This document shows positions 54,599 to 63,795 of a stretch of DNA of 64,000 bases, piece after piece (position 1 is the stretch's first letter; every line of letters starts with the position of its first letter). Below the pieces are notes generated by a model. The model made no database searches, was not told where the DNA came from, and worked only from the letters and a program-made list of their open reading frames with translations. Both the position numbers and the translations under genes were made by a program. This DNA is from Pseudomonas pudica (GTDB taxonomy: Bacteria; Pseudomonadota; Gammaproteobacteria; Pseudomonadales; Pseudomonadaceae), in contig NZ_JADLJS010000004.1 in NCBI RefSeq assembly GCF_015680405.1, positions 169,329 to 233,328 of the forward strand, given 5' to 3'.

Positions 54599-54972
54599 GA
54601 TGTTTCATCCTTCCGCTTATGGCGGGATTAGGTAGTGATTTAACTGATGCCAATGATCCTCCTCTGTCGTCCATTACAGTAGATACAGTTCGGTGGAAAG
54701 ACGATGGTCCAGTTAACTGTGTAACCCTACTGTTGCACTCGAAACTGGCGCAACTGTACTGGTCCGCACTTATTTGGTGCGTTTTGATTTAGGGAGGTTG
54801 ATTTGCGAGCCGAGAAGGCGCGCAAGAACCGGTACAGTAGTACAGATTATGCTGGATGCTACGGCAAGGTGTATTGATCGAAGGGTTTGACTGTATCTGG
54901 CCCATTCGCGGAATTGCCTGCGAAGAGGCCGGAACAGCGGAAGCAGGGCCGCCGTTCCGTACCTCATCTGTA
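54599..54972 (-). promoter_or_regulatory. Upstream region of DUF1127 with clustered ACTGT/ACAGT sites
   Basis: This 374-bp gap has six exact ACTGT or ACAGT pentamers (starts at 54676, 54685, 54716, 54729, 54753 and 54834), including ACAGT-AGAT-ACAGT and the compound AACTGTACTGGTCC at about 54752-54765. Less than one would be expected by chance in this length. Such repeats resemble operators of MocR-type GntR regulators, but no such gene is adjacent. The 65-aa frame at 54770-54967 has no ribosome site and is not accepted. Confidence 0.5.
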
Positions 54973-56466
54973 TCAGCTAGCCAGCATGCGCCCGGTTTCT
55001 TCCAGGTTCTCGTGCCAGCTCAGGGCTTCGCGCAGGATGTGTGGGGTGTGGCCACCACGCTGGCAGGCGCGATCGAAGTAGTCGTTCAGCGCTGCTCGGT
55101 AGTCCGGGTGTACACAGTTGTCGATGATCGCCCGGGCGCGCTCACGTGGCGCCAGGCCACGCAGGTCGGCCAGGCCTTGCTCGGTGACCAGGATGTCCAC
55201 GTCGTGCTCGGTATGGTCGACATGGCTGACCATCGGTACCACGCTGGAAATCGCGCCACGCTTGGCAATCGACTTGGTGACGAACACGGCAAGGTGGGCG
55301 TTACGGGCGAAGTCACCCGAGCCGCCGATGCCGTTCATCATCTTGGTGCCGCAGACGTGGGTGGAGTTGACGTTACCGTAGATGTCGAACTCCAGCGCGG
55401 TATTGATACCGATGATGCCCAGACGGCGGACCACTTCCGGGTGGTTGGAAATCTCTTGCGGGCGCAGAACCAGCTTGTCCTTGTAACGCTCCAGGTTGCC
55501 GAACACATCGGCGTTGCGGCGGGTCGACAAGGTGATCGAGCTGCCCGAGGCGAAACTCAGCTTGCCAGCGTCGATCAGGTCGAAGGTGGAATCCTGCAGT
55601 ACTTCGGAGTACATGGTCAGGTCTTCGAACGGCGACTCGATCAGGCCGCACATCACTGCGTTGGCGATGCTGCCGATACCGGCCTGCAGCGGGCCAAGCT
55701 TGTTGGTCATGCGGCCAGCTTCCACTTCTTTCTTGAGGAAGTTGATCAGGTGGTCGGCGATGCCCTGGGTTTCGTCATCCGGAGGCAGGACGGTGGACGG
55801 CGAGTCCGGCTGGTCGCTGATAACGATGCCGACGATCTTGGCCGGGTCGATCGGAATGGCGGTGCTGCCGATACGGTCGTCGACCTTGACCAACGGGATT
55901 GGCGTACGGGTCGGGCGGTAGGTCGGGATATAGATGTCGTGCAGGCCTTCGAGGTTGGTGTTGTGCGAGAGGTTTATCTCGACAATCACCTGCTTGGCGA
56001 AGATCGCAAAGCTGGCCGAGTTGCCCACCGAGGTGGTTGGCACGATGTGGCCCTGCTCGGTGATGGCCACGGCTTCGATGACCGCGATGTCCGGCAGTTT
56101 CAGCTGCTGGTTGCGCAGCTGCTCGACGGTTTCTGACAGATGCTGGTCGATGAACATCACCTGGCCGTCGTTGATAGCCTTGCGCAGGGTGCTATCGACC
56201 TGGAACGGCATGCGGCGAGCCAGCACGCCAGCCTCGGTCAGTTGCTTGTCCAGGTCGTTGCCCAGGCTGGCGCCGGTCATCAGGCTGATTTTCAGTGGCG
56301 ATTGCTTGGCACGCTCGGCCAGTGCATGCGGTACGGCCTTGGCTTCGCCGGCGCGGGTGAAACCGCTCATGCCGACGGTCATGCCGTCCTCGATCAGACC
56401 AGCGGCATCAGCCGCACTCATTACCTTGCTGTGCAGGGAGGACAAGCGGATACGATCACGGTACAT
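54973..56466 (-). CDS. Acetyl-CoA hydrolase/succinyl-CoA:acetate CoA-transferase family protein
   Basis: A 497-aa cytoplasmic enzyme of the family I CoA-transferase group that includes Ach1 and bacterial succinyl-CoA:acetate CoA-transferases. Features include MTVGMSGFTRAGEAK in the first half, LQAGIGSIANAV and DLTMYSEVLQDS (with the Glu that forms the CoA thioester in this family) and GIGGSGDFARNAHLAVF. It probably links acetate, acetyl-CoA and succinyl-CoA pools; true activity needs testing. It is monocistronic, downstream of the pnt operon terminator. Confidence 0.92.
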   Translation of the reverse strand: MYRDRIRLSSLHSKVMSAADAAGLIEDGMTVGMSGFTRAGEAKAVPHALAERAKQSPLKISLMTGASLGNDLDKQLTEAGVLARRMPFQVDSTLRKAINDGQVMFIDQHLSETVEQLRNQQLKLPDIAVIEAVAITEQGHIVPTTSVGNSASFAIFAKQVIVEINLSHNTNLEGLHDIYIPTYRPTRTPIPLVKVDDRIGSTAIPIDPAKIVGIVISDQPDSPSTVLPPDDETQGIADHLINFLKKEVEAGRMTNKLGPLQAGIGSIANAVMCGLIESPFEDLTMYSEVLQDSTFDLIDAGKLSFASGSSITLSTRRNADVFGNLERYKDKLVLRPQEISNHPEVVRRLGIIGINTALEFDIYGNVNSTHVCGTKMMNGIGGSGDFARNAHLAVFVTKSIAKRGAISSVVPMVSHVDHTEHDVDILVTEQGLADLRGLAPRERARAIIDNCVHPDYRAALNDYFDRACQRGGHTPHILREALSWHENLEETGRMLAS

Positions 56467-56589
56467 GGATTGTTATCTCGGGCTACTGAAACTACTGCAG
56501 CGCAGTCTAGAGACTTCGCCCCTTGCCGTCCCACGACCATGGTCGTATGAGAAGCGTTGGAGTAGAGCCGTTGATCCGGATCAATAAAA

Positions 56590-56625
56590 GAAAAGCCCCG
56601 GCAGATTCTGACCGGGGCTTCCTTT
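56590..56625 (-). terminator. Intrinsic terminator of pnt operon
   Basis: On the minus strand GAAGCCCCGG...CCGGGGCTTTTC forms a 9-bp stem with a loop of about 14 bases, followed by a T-rich tail (TTTTCTTTT). It lies 28 bp after the pntB stop. Confidence 0.9.
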
Positions 56626-56652
56626 ATATCAGCTGGTTTGCAGCGGCCGTTG

Positions 56653-58089
56653 TCACTCCACCGCCTTCACCATGTCTTCGATGACCTTCTTGGCGTCGCC
56701 GAACACCATCATGGTCTTGTCGAGGTAGAACAGTTCGTTGTCCAGGCCGGCATAGCCACTGGCCATGGAGCGCTTGTTGACGATGATGGTCTTGGCCTTG
56801 AACGCTTCGAGGATCGGCATGCCGGCGATCGGCGACTTGGGGTCGTTCTTCGCTGCCGGGTTGACCACGTCGTTGGCGCCCAGCACCAGCACCACATCGG
56901 CCTGGCCGAACTCGGCGTTGATGTCTTCCATTTCGAACACCTGGTCGTACGGTACTTCTGCCTCGGCCAGCAGCACGTTCATGTGCCCGGGCATACGGCC
57001 CGCTACTGGGTGGATCGCGTACTTCACTGTCACGCCGTTGTGGCTCAGCTTCTCGGTCAGTTCCTTGAGCGCATGCTGGGCGCGAGCCACCGCCAGGCCG
57101 TAACCCGGGACGATGATCACGCTGTCGGCGTTGCTGAGCAGGAAGGTGGCATCGTCGGCCGAGCCAGACTTCACCGGGCGCTGCTCTTTGGAACCTTGCG
57201 CCGCGCCCGCATCGGTATCACCACCGAAGCCACCGAGGATGACGTTGAAGAACGAACGGTTCATCGCCTTGCACATGATGTACGAGAGGATGGCACCGGA
57301 CGAGCCGACCAGGGAGCCTGCGATGATCAGCATCGAGTTGTTAAGCGAGAAACCGATACCGGCCGCTGCCCAGCCCGAATAGCTATTGAGCATCGACACC
57401 ACTACCGGCATGTCGGCGCCCCCGATCGGAATAATGATCAGCACGCCCATGATGAAGGCCAAGACCAGCATCAGGGTGAAGGCACTGTAGTGGCCAGTGA
57501 AGGTGAACAGCAGGCCCAGGGCAATGGTGGTCAGGCCGAGGATCAGGTTCAACTTGTGCTGGCCGGCGAACTGTACCGGTGCGCCCTGGAACAGGCGGAA
57601 CTTGTACTTGCCCGACAGCTTGCCGAAGGCGATCACCGAGCCGGAGAAGGTAATGGCACCGATGGCTGCGCCGAGGAACAGTTCCAGGCGGTTGCCGGTG
57701 GGGATCGGGTCGCTCATGGCGGCAACGATGCCCATCGATTGCGGTTCCAGCACTGCGGCGATGGCGATGAACACCGCAGCCAGGCCGATCATGCTGTGCA
57801 TGAAGGCGACCAGTTCCGGCATCTTGGTCATCTCGACGCGCTTGGCCATTATCGAACCGGCAGTGCCGCCGACCAGCAGGCCAACGAGGACGTAGCCGAT
57901 GCCGGCGGTGGCAAGCTCGGCCCCGAGCTTATAAATGAGGCCGACCGTAGTGACGATGGCGATACCCATGCCGATCATGCCGAACAGGTTGCCACGCCGC
58001 GAGGTAGTCGGGTGCGACAGGCCCTTGAGCGCCTGGATGAAGCACACCGAGGCGACGAGGTAGAGGAGCGTTACCAGATTCATGCTCAT
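56653..58089 (-). CDS. pntB: NAD(P) transhydrogenase subunit beta
   Basis: Membrane and NADP-binding subunit of the proton-translocating transhydrogenase, which makes NADPH from NADH using the proton gradient. The 478-aa product has about nine N-terminal helices (to about 260) and a C-terminal dIII domain with VIIVPGYGLAVARAQHAL, AIHPVAGRMPGHMNVLLAEA and VLVLGANDVVNPAA, the NADP(H) site. A second ATG at 58083 is an equal start. It lies two bases after pntAB. Confidence 0.96.
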   Translation of the reverse strand: MSMNLVTLLYLVASVCFIQALKGLSHPTTSRRGNLFGMIGMGIAIVTTVGLIYKLGAELATAGIGYVLVGLLVGGTAGSIMAKRVEMTKMPELVAFMHSMIGLAAVFIAIAAVLEPQSMGIVAAMSDPIPTGNRLELFLGAAIGAITFSGSVIAFGKLSGKYKFRLFQGAPVQFAGQHKLNLILGLTTIALGLLFTFTGHYSAFTLMLVLAFIMGVLIIIPIGGADMPVVVSMLNSYSGWAAAGIGFSLNNSMLIIAGSLVGSSGAILSYIMCKAMNRSFFNVILGGFGGDTDAGAAQGSKEQRPVKSGSADDATFLLSNADSVIIVPGYGLAVARAQHALKELTEKLSHNGVTVKYAIHPVAGRMPGHMNVLLAEAEVPYDQVFEMEDINAEFGQADVVLVLGANDVVNPAAKNDPKSPIAGMPILEAFKAKTIIVNKRSMASGYAGLDNELFYLDKTMMVFGDAKKVIEDMVKAVE

Positions 58090-58091
58090 GC

Positions 58092-58406
58092 TTACTTCTG
58101 CGCCTCGTTCTTGGTTTTCTTCTTGAACATCTCAAGCATGCGACGGGTGACCAGGAAGCCACCGAACACGTTGACCGCGGCCAGAGCCACCGCCAGGGTG
58201 CCCATCAGCTTGCCGGCCGGGGTCACCGTCAGGGCGGCGGCCAGCATGGCGCCGACGATGACGATCGCGGAGATGGCGTTGGTCACGGCCATCAGTGGCG
58301 TGTGCAGTGCCGGGGTGACGTTCCACACCACGTGGTAGCCCACATAGATGGCCAGCACGAAGATGATCAGGTTGTAGATGCCATGGGAAATCAGCATGTC
58401 TTCCAT
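58092..58406 (-). CDS. pntAB: NAD(P) transhydrogenase subunit alpha part 2
   Basis: A 104-aa protein with three or four helices (HGIYNLIIFVLAIYVGYHVVW and following), corresponding to the membrane part that in E. coli is fused to the end of PntA. Splitting into PntAA and PntAB is usual in Pseudomonas and alpha-proteobacteria. ATG 58406 follows AAGGAGCACGACA, 11 bp after pntAA. Confidence 0.95.
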   Translation of the reverse strand: MEDMLISHGIYNLIIFVLAIYVGYHVVWNVTPALHTPLMAVTNAISAIVIVGAMLAAALTVTPAGKLMGTLAVALAAVNVFGGFLVTRRMLEMFKKKTKNEAQK

Positions 58407-58417
58407 TGTCGTGCTCC

Positions 58418-59539
58418 TTAGCCGTTCTTGCGGACGACCTGACCATCACGGCACATCAGGCAGGCCGCGACGATGTCGTCTTCGAGGTTGATGACCAGCG
58501 CGCCGTCCTTGTCGAACAGCAGCTTCATGAAGTCCAGCAGGTTGCGTGCATACAGTGCCGAGGCATCGGCGCCCACCTGGGCCGGCAGGTTGGTCGGGCC
58601 GACGATGATCACGCCGTTCTCGTGTACCACCTGGTCGGCGACAGTCAGTGGGCAGTTGCCGCCCTGGGCTGCTGCAAGGTCGATGACCACCGAGCCGGGC
58701 TTCATCTGCGCGACGGTTTCGGCGCTTAGCAGGGTCGGCGCCTTGCGCCCCGGGATCAGCGCAGTGGTAATTACGATATCCGCCTGCTTGGCGCGCTCGT
58801 GCACGGCCTGGGCCTGGCGTTGCATCCAGCTGGCCGGCATCGGCCGGGCGTAACCGCCGACACCTTCGGCGCACTCGCGCTCTTCATCGGTTTCGTAGGG
58901 TACGTCGATGAACTTGGCGCCCAGCGACTCGATCTGCTCCTTCACGGCCGGGCGCACGTCGGACGCCTCGATCACTGCGCCCAGGCGCTTGGCCGTGGCA
59001 ATGGCCTGCAGGCCGGCAACGCCCGCGCCCAGGATCAGCACGCGCGCAGCCTTGACGGTACCGGCGGCGGTCATGAGCATGGGCATGAAGCGTGGATAGT
59101 GATGGGCAGCCAGCAACACAGCCTTGTAACCGGCGATGTTGGCCTGCGACGACAGTACGTCCAGGCTCTGCGCCCGCGAGGTGCGCGGCGCAGCCTCCAG
59201 CGCGAACGCGGTAATGCCGCGCTCGGCCATCTTGCCGATCAGCTCGCTGTTGAAGGGGTTGAGCATGCCCACCAGGAGGCTGCCACTGTTTATCAGGGCC
59301 AGTTCCTGGTCGTTGGGGGCGACCACTTTGAGCACCAATTGGGCGCCGTAGGCATCGGCTGCACTTCCCAGGGAAGCACCCACGGCCTCATAGGCACTGT
59401 CCGGAATGCTGGCATTGAGCCCTGCCCCCCGTTGGACGGTGACCTGATGGCCCTGGCCAATCAGTTTCTTGATGGTTTCCGGGGTCGCAGCGACCCTTGT
59501 CTCACCGGTCTGCGTCTCGAGAGGAACACCAATGTGCAC
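58418..59539 (-). CDS. pntAA: NAD(P) transhydrogenase subunit alpha part 1
   Basis: NAD-binding dI subunit of the transhydrogenase, 373 aa. It has GVPLETQTGETRVAATPETI at the N-terminus, a Rossmann motif LILGAGVAGLQAIATAKRLGA with the acidic ASDVR, and the flexible GGYARPMP loop region. I choose GTG at 59539, behind GCAGGAGAAATAGTC. The frame goes on to 59587 but those residues (MRWLLKRQKV) do not fit the family. It heads the pntAA-pntAB-pntB operon. Confidence 0.94.
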   Translation of the reverse strand: MHIGVPLETQTGETRVAATPETIKKLIGQGHQVTVQRGAGLNASIPDSAYEAVGASLGSAADAYGAQLVLKVVAPNDQELALINSGSLLVGMLNPFNSELIGKMAERGITAFALEAAPRTSRAQSLDVLSSQANIAGYKAVLLAAHHYPRFMPMLMTAAGTVKAARVLILGAGVAGLQAIATAKRLGAVIEASDVRPAVKEQIESLGAKFIDVPYETDEERECAEGVGGYARPMPASWMQRQAQAVHERAKQADIVITTALIPGRKAPTLLSAETVAQMKPGSVVIDLAAAQGGNCPLTVADQVVHENGVIIVGPTNLPAQVGADASALYARNLLDFMKLLFDKDGALVINLEDDIVAACLMCRDGQVVRKNG

Positions 59540-59976
59540 GACTATTTCTCCTGCGGTGACCTTTTGTCTTTTTAAAAGCCAGCGCACTTCGGATGGTGCG
59601 CTGGGGCGGCTGTGGAGCGCCGGCCCGCCGAATCCCGGGCGGGCGAAGCATTTTGCAGACGAAGCCAGAGGCCTTCAACCGGTTCTGGAGCGAAACGAAG
59701 TCAAAACTACAAGTCACCCTGTGACCGTATGTCGCAACGGCCAGGCTGCAGCCCGTCAAACATAGGCTATTGGCAGATTAGGAGAAAAAAACAAAAATTT
59801 TGCGATCAATTCGCTTACGGCTTGGTGAATGTCGCAAAATAACCCGCAAAGCCGCGCCGTAAGCAGGGTTAAAGCGGATTTTTGCACCCTGCATAACAGT
59901 TTACGTATATGCGACAAATACATATATCTGTAGGTGTTAAAAATAATTGACTACGAGGTCAAGTTGCCGGGTTTGC
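59540..59976. promoter_or_regulatory. Upstream region of pnt operon
   Basis: This 437-bp gap separates the pnt operon start from the end of gcdR on the same strand. The part from about 59770 to 59960 is AT-rich. It has a 9-bp inverted repeat ATTTTGCGA (59797-59805)/TCGCAAAAT (59832-59840), and a further TGCGACAAAT near 59912 shares the TCGCA core. These could be operator sites for pnt. No gene or RNA is recognised. Confidence 0.45.
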
Positions 59977-60876
59977 TCACGTCTTGGCCGTGTAGGCCTG
60001 GGCCTGGCTTAGCAGCCAGTCGCGGAAGGCGCGTAGCGAAGCCGACTCCACCTTGCGCTCCGGGATCATCAGATAGTAGGCCTTGTCACTACTCAGGGCA
60101 TGCCTGTTAGCGACCACCAACCTGCCCTCCTCCAACTCGCGCTGGATCAGGAACGGCGGAATCAGGGCGATGCCCATCTCATGCATGGCCGCCTGCGCGA
60201 GCATCGAGAATAGTTCATAGCGCGGGCCTGTCATGTCGCGTTCCACGTTCATGCCGACGCTGCCGAACCATTGCCGCCAGGCATAGGGGCGCGTGCTCTG
60301 CTGCAGCAGTGGTAGCCGGGCGATACGCTGCGCGTCGAGCGTGCCCTGCCCGTCCAGCAGCACAGGGCTGCACACCGGTACCGGGTTTTCCCCCATCAGC
60401 CGGTGCGACTGCGTGCCGGACCAGTCGGCATCGCCGAAGTAGATAGCGGCGTCGAAGGTGGTGTCGGCAAACAGGAAAGGCCGGGTGCGGTTGGTGAGGT
60501 TGACCGTGACCTCTGGATGGCGCTGCTGGAAGTCCTTTAGTCGCGGTAGCAGCCATTGGGTGCCGAAGGTGGGTACCACGGCGAGCTCGATCACGTTGGC
60601 GCCCTGCTGGCGCATTACCGACAAGGTATCGCGCTCTACCGCGTCCAATTGGGCGGCCACCTGGCGGCTATAGGAAAGGCCGGCTTCTGTCAGCTTCACG
60701 CCGCGGCGCGAGCGGCGGAACAGCTCCACATTAAGGAAGGCTTCCAGGCCACCTATCTGCCGACAGACGGCGCCTTGGGTCAGCGCAAGTTCCTGGGCGG
60801 CCTTGGTAAAGCTCTCGTTGCGTGCTGCCGCCTCGAAACAAACCAGGGCGGCGGTACTGGGGATCTTGCGGCGCAT
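59977..60876 (-). CDS. gcdR: LysR-family regulator of glutarate genes
   Basis: A 299-aa LysR-type regulator: an N-terminal winged helix (STAALVCFEAAARNESFTKA, then LALTQGAVCRQIGGLEAFL) and a C-terminal ligand-binding domain (about 92-299). It is divergent from gcdH with 161 bp between starts, the layout of P. putida GcdR, which activates gcdHG in response to glutarate. I use ATG 60876 (MRRKIPSTAA), the usual LysR start. The frame extends to 60945 across the candidate operator. Confidence 0.88.
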   Translation of the reverse strand: MRRKIPSTAALVCFEAAARNESFTKAAQELALTQGAVCRQIGGLEAFLNVELFRRSRRGVKLTEAGLSYSRQVAAQLDAVERDTLSVMRQQGANVIELAVVPTFGTQWLLPRLKDFQQRHPEVTVNLTNRTRPFLFADTTFDAAIYFGDADWSGTQSHRLMGENPVPVCSPVLLDGQGTLDAQRIARLPLLQQSTRPYAWRQWFGSVGMNVERDMTGPRYELFSMLAQAAMHEMGIALIPPFLIQRELEEGRLVVANRHALSSDKAYYLMIPERKVESASLRAFRDWLLSQAQAYTAKT

Positions 60877-60930
60877 GTAAGTCAACCTCACTCGTAAGGC
60901 TGTCAATATGGCGTTTTGCCGATTTACGAA

Positions 60931-60945
60931 GTGACAAATTATCAC
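60931..60945. promoter_or_regulatory. Candidate LysR box in gcdR-gcdH gap
   Basis: GTGACAAATTATCAC is a near-perfect palindrome containing T-N11-A, the LysR-type operator form. It lies 55 bp before gcdR and 93 bp before gcdH. Confidence 0.65.
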
Positions 60946-61037
60946 TAATTGGTGCGCAATCCTCGTTTGTCCCGACGGCCGATCAGGCCTAGGCTCAAAG
61001 GCACAAGAAACTGCCCCCTATTTCGAGGATTTCGCTC

Positions 61038-62219
61038 ATGGCCGGTAAAGCAAGCTTCAACTGGATCGACCCGCTGCTGCTCGATCAGCAGCTCACTGAA
61101 GAAGAGCGCATGGTGCGTGACAGCGCTTATCAGTTCGCCCAGGACAAGCTGGCCCCGCGTGTGCTCGAGGCTTTCCGTCATGAGCAGACCGACCCGGCGA
61201 TCTTCCGTGAAATGGGTGAGGTCGGGTTGCTGGGCGCCACCATTCCCGAGCAATACGGTGGCAGTGGCCTGAACTACGTGTGCTATGGCCTGATTGCTCG
61301 AGAGGTAGAGCGCATCGACTCGGGTTACCGCTCGATGATGAGCGTGCAGTCGTCGCTGGTGATGGTGCCAATCAACGAGTTCGGTACCGAGGCACAAAAG
61401 CAGAAGTATCTGCCCAAGCTGGCTAGCGGCGAGTGGATCGGTTGCTTCGGCCTGACCGAGCCCAACCACGGTTCCGACCCGGGTTCGATGATTACCCGTG
61501 CCCGGAAGGTCGACGGCGGCTACCGCCTGACAGGCAGCAAGATGTGGATCACCAACAGCCCGATCGCCGATGTGTTCGTGGTCTGGGCCAAGGACGATGC
61601 GGGTGATATCCGCGGATTTGTTCTGGAAAAGGGTTGGCAAGGCCTCAGCGCGCCGGCGATTCACGGCAAGGTCGGGCTGCGCGCCTCGATAACTGGCGAA
61701 ATCGTCATGGATAACGTGTTCGTGCCGGAAGAAAACATCTTCCCGGATGTACGCGGCCTCAAAGGTCCGTTCACCTGCCTGAACTCCGCCCGCTATGGCA
61801 TCTCGTGGGGGGCGCTGGGAGCTGCGGAAGCCTGCTGGCACACTGCGCGTCAGTATACCCTGGACCGTCAGCAATTCGGTCGCCCGTTGGCTGCCAACCA
61901 GTTGATCCAGAAGAAGCTGGCCGACATGCAGACTGAAATCACCCTGGCGCTGCAGGGCTGCCTGCGTCTGGGGCGGATGAAGGACGAGGGCACGGCTGCA
62001 GTGGAGATCACGTCGATCATGAAGCGCAACTCGTGTGGCAAGGCGTTGGATATTGCCCGCATGGCGCGTGACATGCTGGGGGGCAATGGCATTTCCGATG
62101 AGTTCGGCGTGGCTCGTCACCTGGTCAACCTGGAGGTGGTCAACACCTATGAAGGTACTCACGATGTGCATGCACTGATCCTGGGGCGTGCGCAGACCGG
62201 CATCCAGGCCTTCTATTGA
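61038..62219 (+). CDS. gcdH: Glutaryl-CoA dehydrogenase
   Basis: FAD enzyme that oxidises and decarboxylates glutaryl-CoA to crotonyl-CoA, in lysine and glutarate breakdown. The 393-aa product has the acyl-CoA dehydrogenase fold, with [16 protein letters not shown] (FAD/substrate loop), the Arg-rich [14 protein letters not shown] and the catalytic Glu in [17 protein letters not shown], nearly the same as in human GCDH. ATG 61038 lies behind GAGGATTTCGCTC. It is followed 14 bp later by the CoA-transferase gene. Confidence 0.95.
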   Translation: MAGKASFNWIDPLLLDQQLTEEERMVRDSAYQFAQDKLAPRVLEAFRHEQTDPAIFREMGEVGLLGATIPEQYGGSGLNYVCYGLIAREVERIDSGYRSMMSVQSSLVMVPINEFGTEAQKQKYLPKLASGEWIGCFGLTEPNHGSDPGSMITRARKVDGGYRLTGSKMWITNSPIADVFVVWAKDDAGDIRGFVLEKGWQGLSAPAIHGKVGLRASITGEIVMDNVFVPEENIFPDVRGLKGPFTCLNSARYGISWGALGAAEACWHTARQYTLDRQQFGRPLAANQLIQKKLADMQTEITLALQGCLRLGRMKDEGTAAVEITSIMKRNSCGKALDIARMARDMLGGNGISDEFGVARHLVNLEVVNTYEGTHDVHALILGRAQTGIQAFY

Positions 62220-62233
62220 TAAGGAGCCAGCCC

Positions 62234-63454
62234 ATGGGCGCGCTATCACATCTGCGGGTGCTGGACCTTTCTCGCGTGTTGGCCGGCCCATGGTCTGGCC
62301 AGATTCTCGCTGACCTTGGTGCCGATGTGATCAAGGTCGAGCGCCCTGGCAGTGGTGACGATACCCGCTCATGGGGGCCGCCTTTCCTCAAGGATGCCAA
62401 TGGTGAGAGCACAAGCGAGGCGGCCTATTACCTATCGGCCAACCGCAACAAGCGCTCGGTGACCATCGACTTTACCCAGGCCGAGGGGCAGCGCCTGGTA
62501 CGTGAGTTGGCGGCGAAGTCCGATATCGTCATCGAGAACTTCAAGGTTGGTGGGTTGGCTGCCTACGGCCTGGACTACCAGAGCCTGAAGGCGATCAACC
62601 CGCGGCTTATCTATTGTTCCATCACTGGGTTCGGGCAGACAGGGCCTTATGCCAAGCGCGCGGGTTATGACTTCATGATTCAGGGGTTGGGCGGGCTGAT
62701 GAGCCTGACCGGCCGCCCGGAAGGTGAAGAGGGTGCGGGGCCGGTCAAGGTAGGGGTGGCGCTGACCGACATCCTTACCGGGTTGTACTCCACGGTAGCG
62801 ATCCTCGCTGCCCTCGCCCATCGCGAGCAGGCTGGGGTGGGCCAGCATGTCGACATGGCGTTGCTCGATGTGCAGGTGGCCTGCCTGGCGAACCAGGCGA
62901 TGAACTACCTGACCACTGGCAACCCGCCTCGTCGGCTTGGTAATGCGCACCCCAATATCGTGCCTTATCAGGATTTTCCCACGGCGGACGGCGACTTCAT
63001 CCTGACCGTGGGCAACGACAGCCAGTTCCGCAAGTTCGCCGAGGTGGCCGGGCAGCCGCAATGGGCGGACGACCCGCGTTTCGTTACCAACAAGCTGCGG
63101 GTTGCCAACCGGGCCGAGCTGATTCCTTTGATCCGCCAGGCCACGGTGTTCAAGACCACGGCGGAATGGGTAAGCCAGCTCGAAGCTGCAGGAGTGCCGT
63201 GCGGGCCTATCAATGACCTGGCGCAGATGTTCCAGGATCCGCAGGTTCTGGCACGCGGATTGGCGGTAAACATTCCGCATCCGTTGGCGGGAAGTGTGCC
63301 GCAGGTGGCGAGCCCGATACGGTTGTCGGAGACGCCGGTTGAGTACCGTCGGGCGCCGCCGCTGCTGGGTGAGCATACCGAGGTGGTGCTGGAGGATGTA
63401 TTGGGACTGGATGCCGGTGAGGTGCGGCGGCTGCGCAGTACCGGTGTGCTTTAA
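62234..63454 (+). CDS. gcdG: CaiB/BaiF family CoA-transferase (succinyl-CoA:glutarate)
   Basis: Class III CoA-transferase expected to activate glutarate with succinyl-CoA, supplying GcdH. The 406-aa product has LRVLDLSRVLAGPWSGQILADLGADVIKVE at the N-terminus (split here: LDLSRVLAGPW, LADLGADVIKVE), NRNKRSVTIDF, and the catalytic Asp in GVGQHVDMALLDVQV. ATG 62234 follows AAGGAGCCAGCCC. The name follows from the gcdR-gcdH context, as in P. putida. Confidence 0.9.
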   Translation: MGALSHLRVLDLSRVLAGPWSGQILADLGADVIKVERPGSGDDTRSWGPPFLKDANGESTSEAAYYLSANRNKRSVTIDFTQAEGQRLVRELAAKSDIVIENFKVGGLAAYGLDYQSLKAINPRLIYCSITGFGQTGPYAKRAGYDFMIQGLGGLMSLTGRPEGEEGAGPVKVGVALTDILTGLYSTVAILAALAHREQAGVGQHVDMALLDVQVACLANQAMNYLTTGNPPRRLGNAHPNIVPYQDFPTADGDFILTVGNDSQFRKFAEVAGQPQWADDPRFVTNKLRVANRAELIPLIRQATVFKTTAEWVSQLEAAGVPCGPINDLAQMFQDPQVLARGLAVNIPHPLAGSVPQVASPIRLSETPVEYRRAPPLLGEHTEVVLEDVLGLDAGEVRRLRSTGVL

Positions 63455-63473
63455 GGGCGTTTGGCCTTGGTGA

Positions 63474-63511
63474 AAAGCGGGGAGGCCCTCAGGCCTCCCC
63501 GCTTTGCTTTT
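63474..63511 (+). terminator. Intrinsic terminator after gcdHG
   Basis: AAAAGCGGGGAGGCC-CTCA-GGCCTCCCCGCTTTGCTTTT: a 13-bp perfect stem, 20 bp past the gcdG stop. Shown arms are 63474-63488 and 63493-63511. Confidence 0.95.
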
Positions 63512-63542
63512 CAGCGATATCAAGGTTTCTTGAAATTAAGGG

Positions 63543-63570
63543 TTGACGCGGTTTCGAATCCGCTTATAAT
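63543..63570 (+). promoter_or_regulatory. rRNA operon promoter P1
   Basis: TTGACG at 63543-63548, a 16-bp spacer and TATAAT at 63565-63570, followed by a GC-rich discriminator GCGCCC, as usual for stringently controlled rrn promoters. Confidence 0.9.
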
Positions 63571-63685
63571 GCGCCCACTTCTGACGTAGTCGAAGCGTAA
63601 AACTTCTTGTAAATCAATTAGTTAGGCGATTCAGGTAGTATCAGGAGTGCTTCGATCGAATGATCGCCAGCGGTTGAGATGATGG

Positions 63686-63713
63686 TTGACAGCGCTTCTA
63701 AACGCTGTATGAT
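63686..63713 (+). promoter_or_regulatory. rRNA operon promoter P2
   Basis: TTGACA at 63686-63691, a 16-bp spacer and TATGAT at 63708-63713, then TCGCCTCC. Confidence 0.85.
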
Positions 63714-63795
63714 TCGCCTCCCGCTACGAGAGATCGCAGCGAGTCAAGTGTTTGAAGCTAAACGAGTTTCTCGCAAAAAACTTCAAAATAAACGC

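Noticed and set aside
54770..54967. 65-aa minus-strand open frame upstream of DUF1127
   Set aside because: No ribosome site and it overlaps the repeat cluster. It ends in basic low-complexity sequence.
56638..58338. 566-aa plus-strand open frame
   Set aside because: Antisense to pntB and pntAB; a shadow in GC-rich DNA.
60945..62291. 448-aa minus-strand open frame
   Set aside because: Antisense to gcdH, which is nearly identical to known glutaryl-CoA dehydrogenases at its catalytic motifs.
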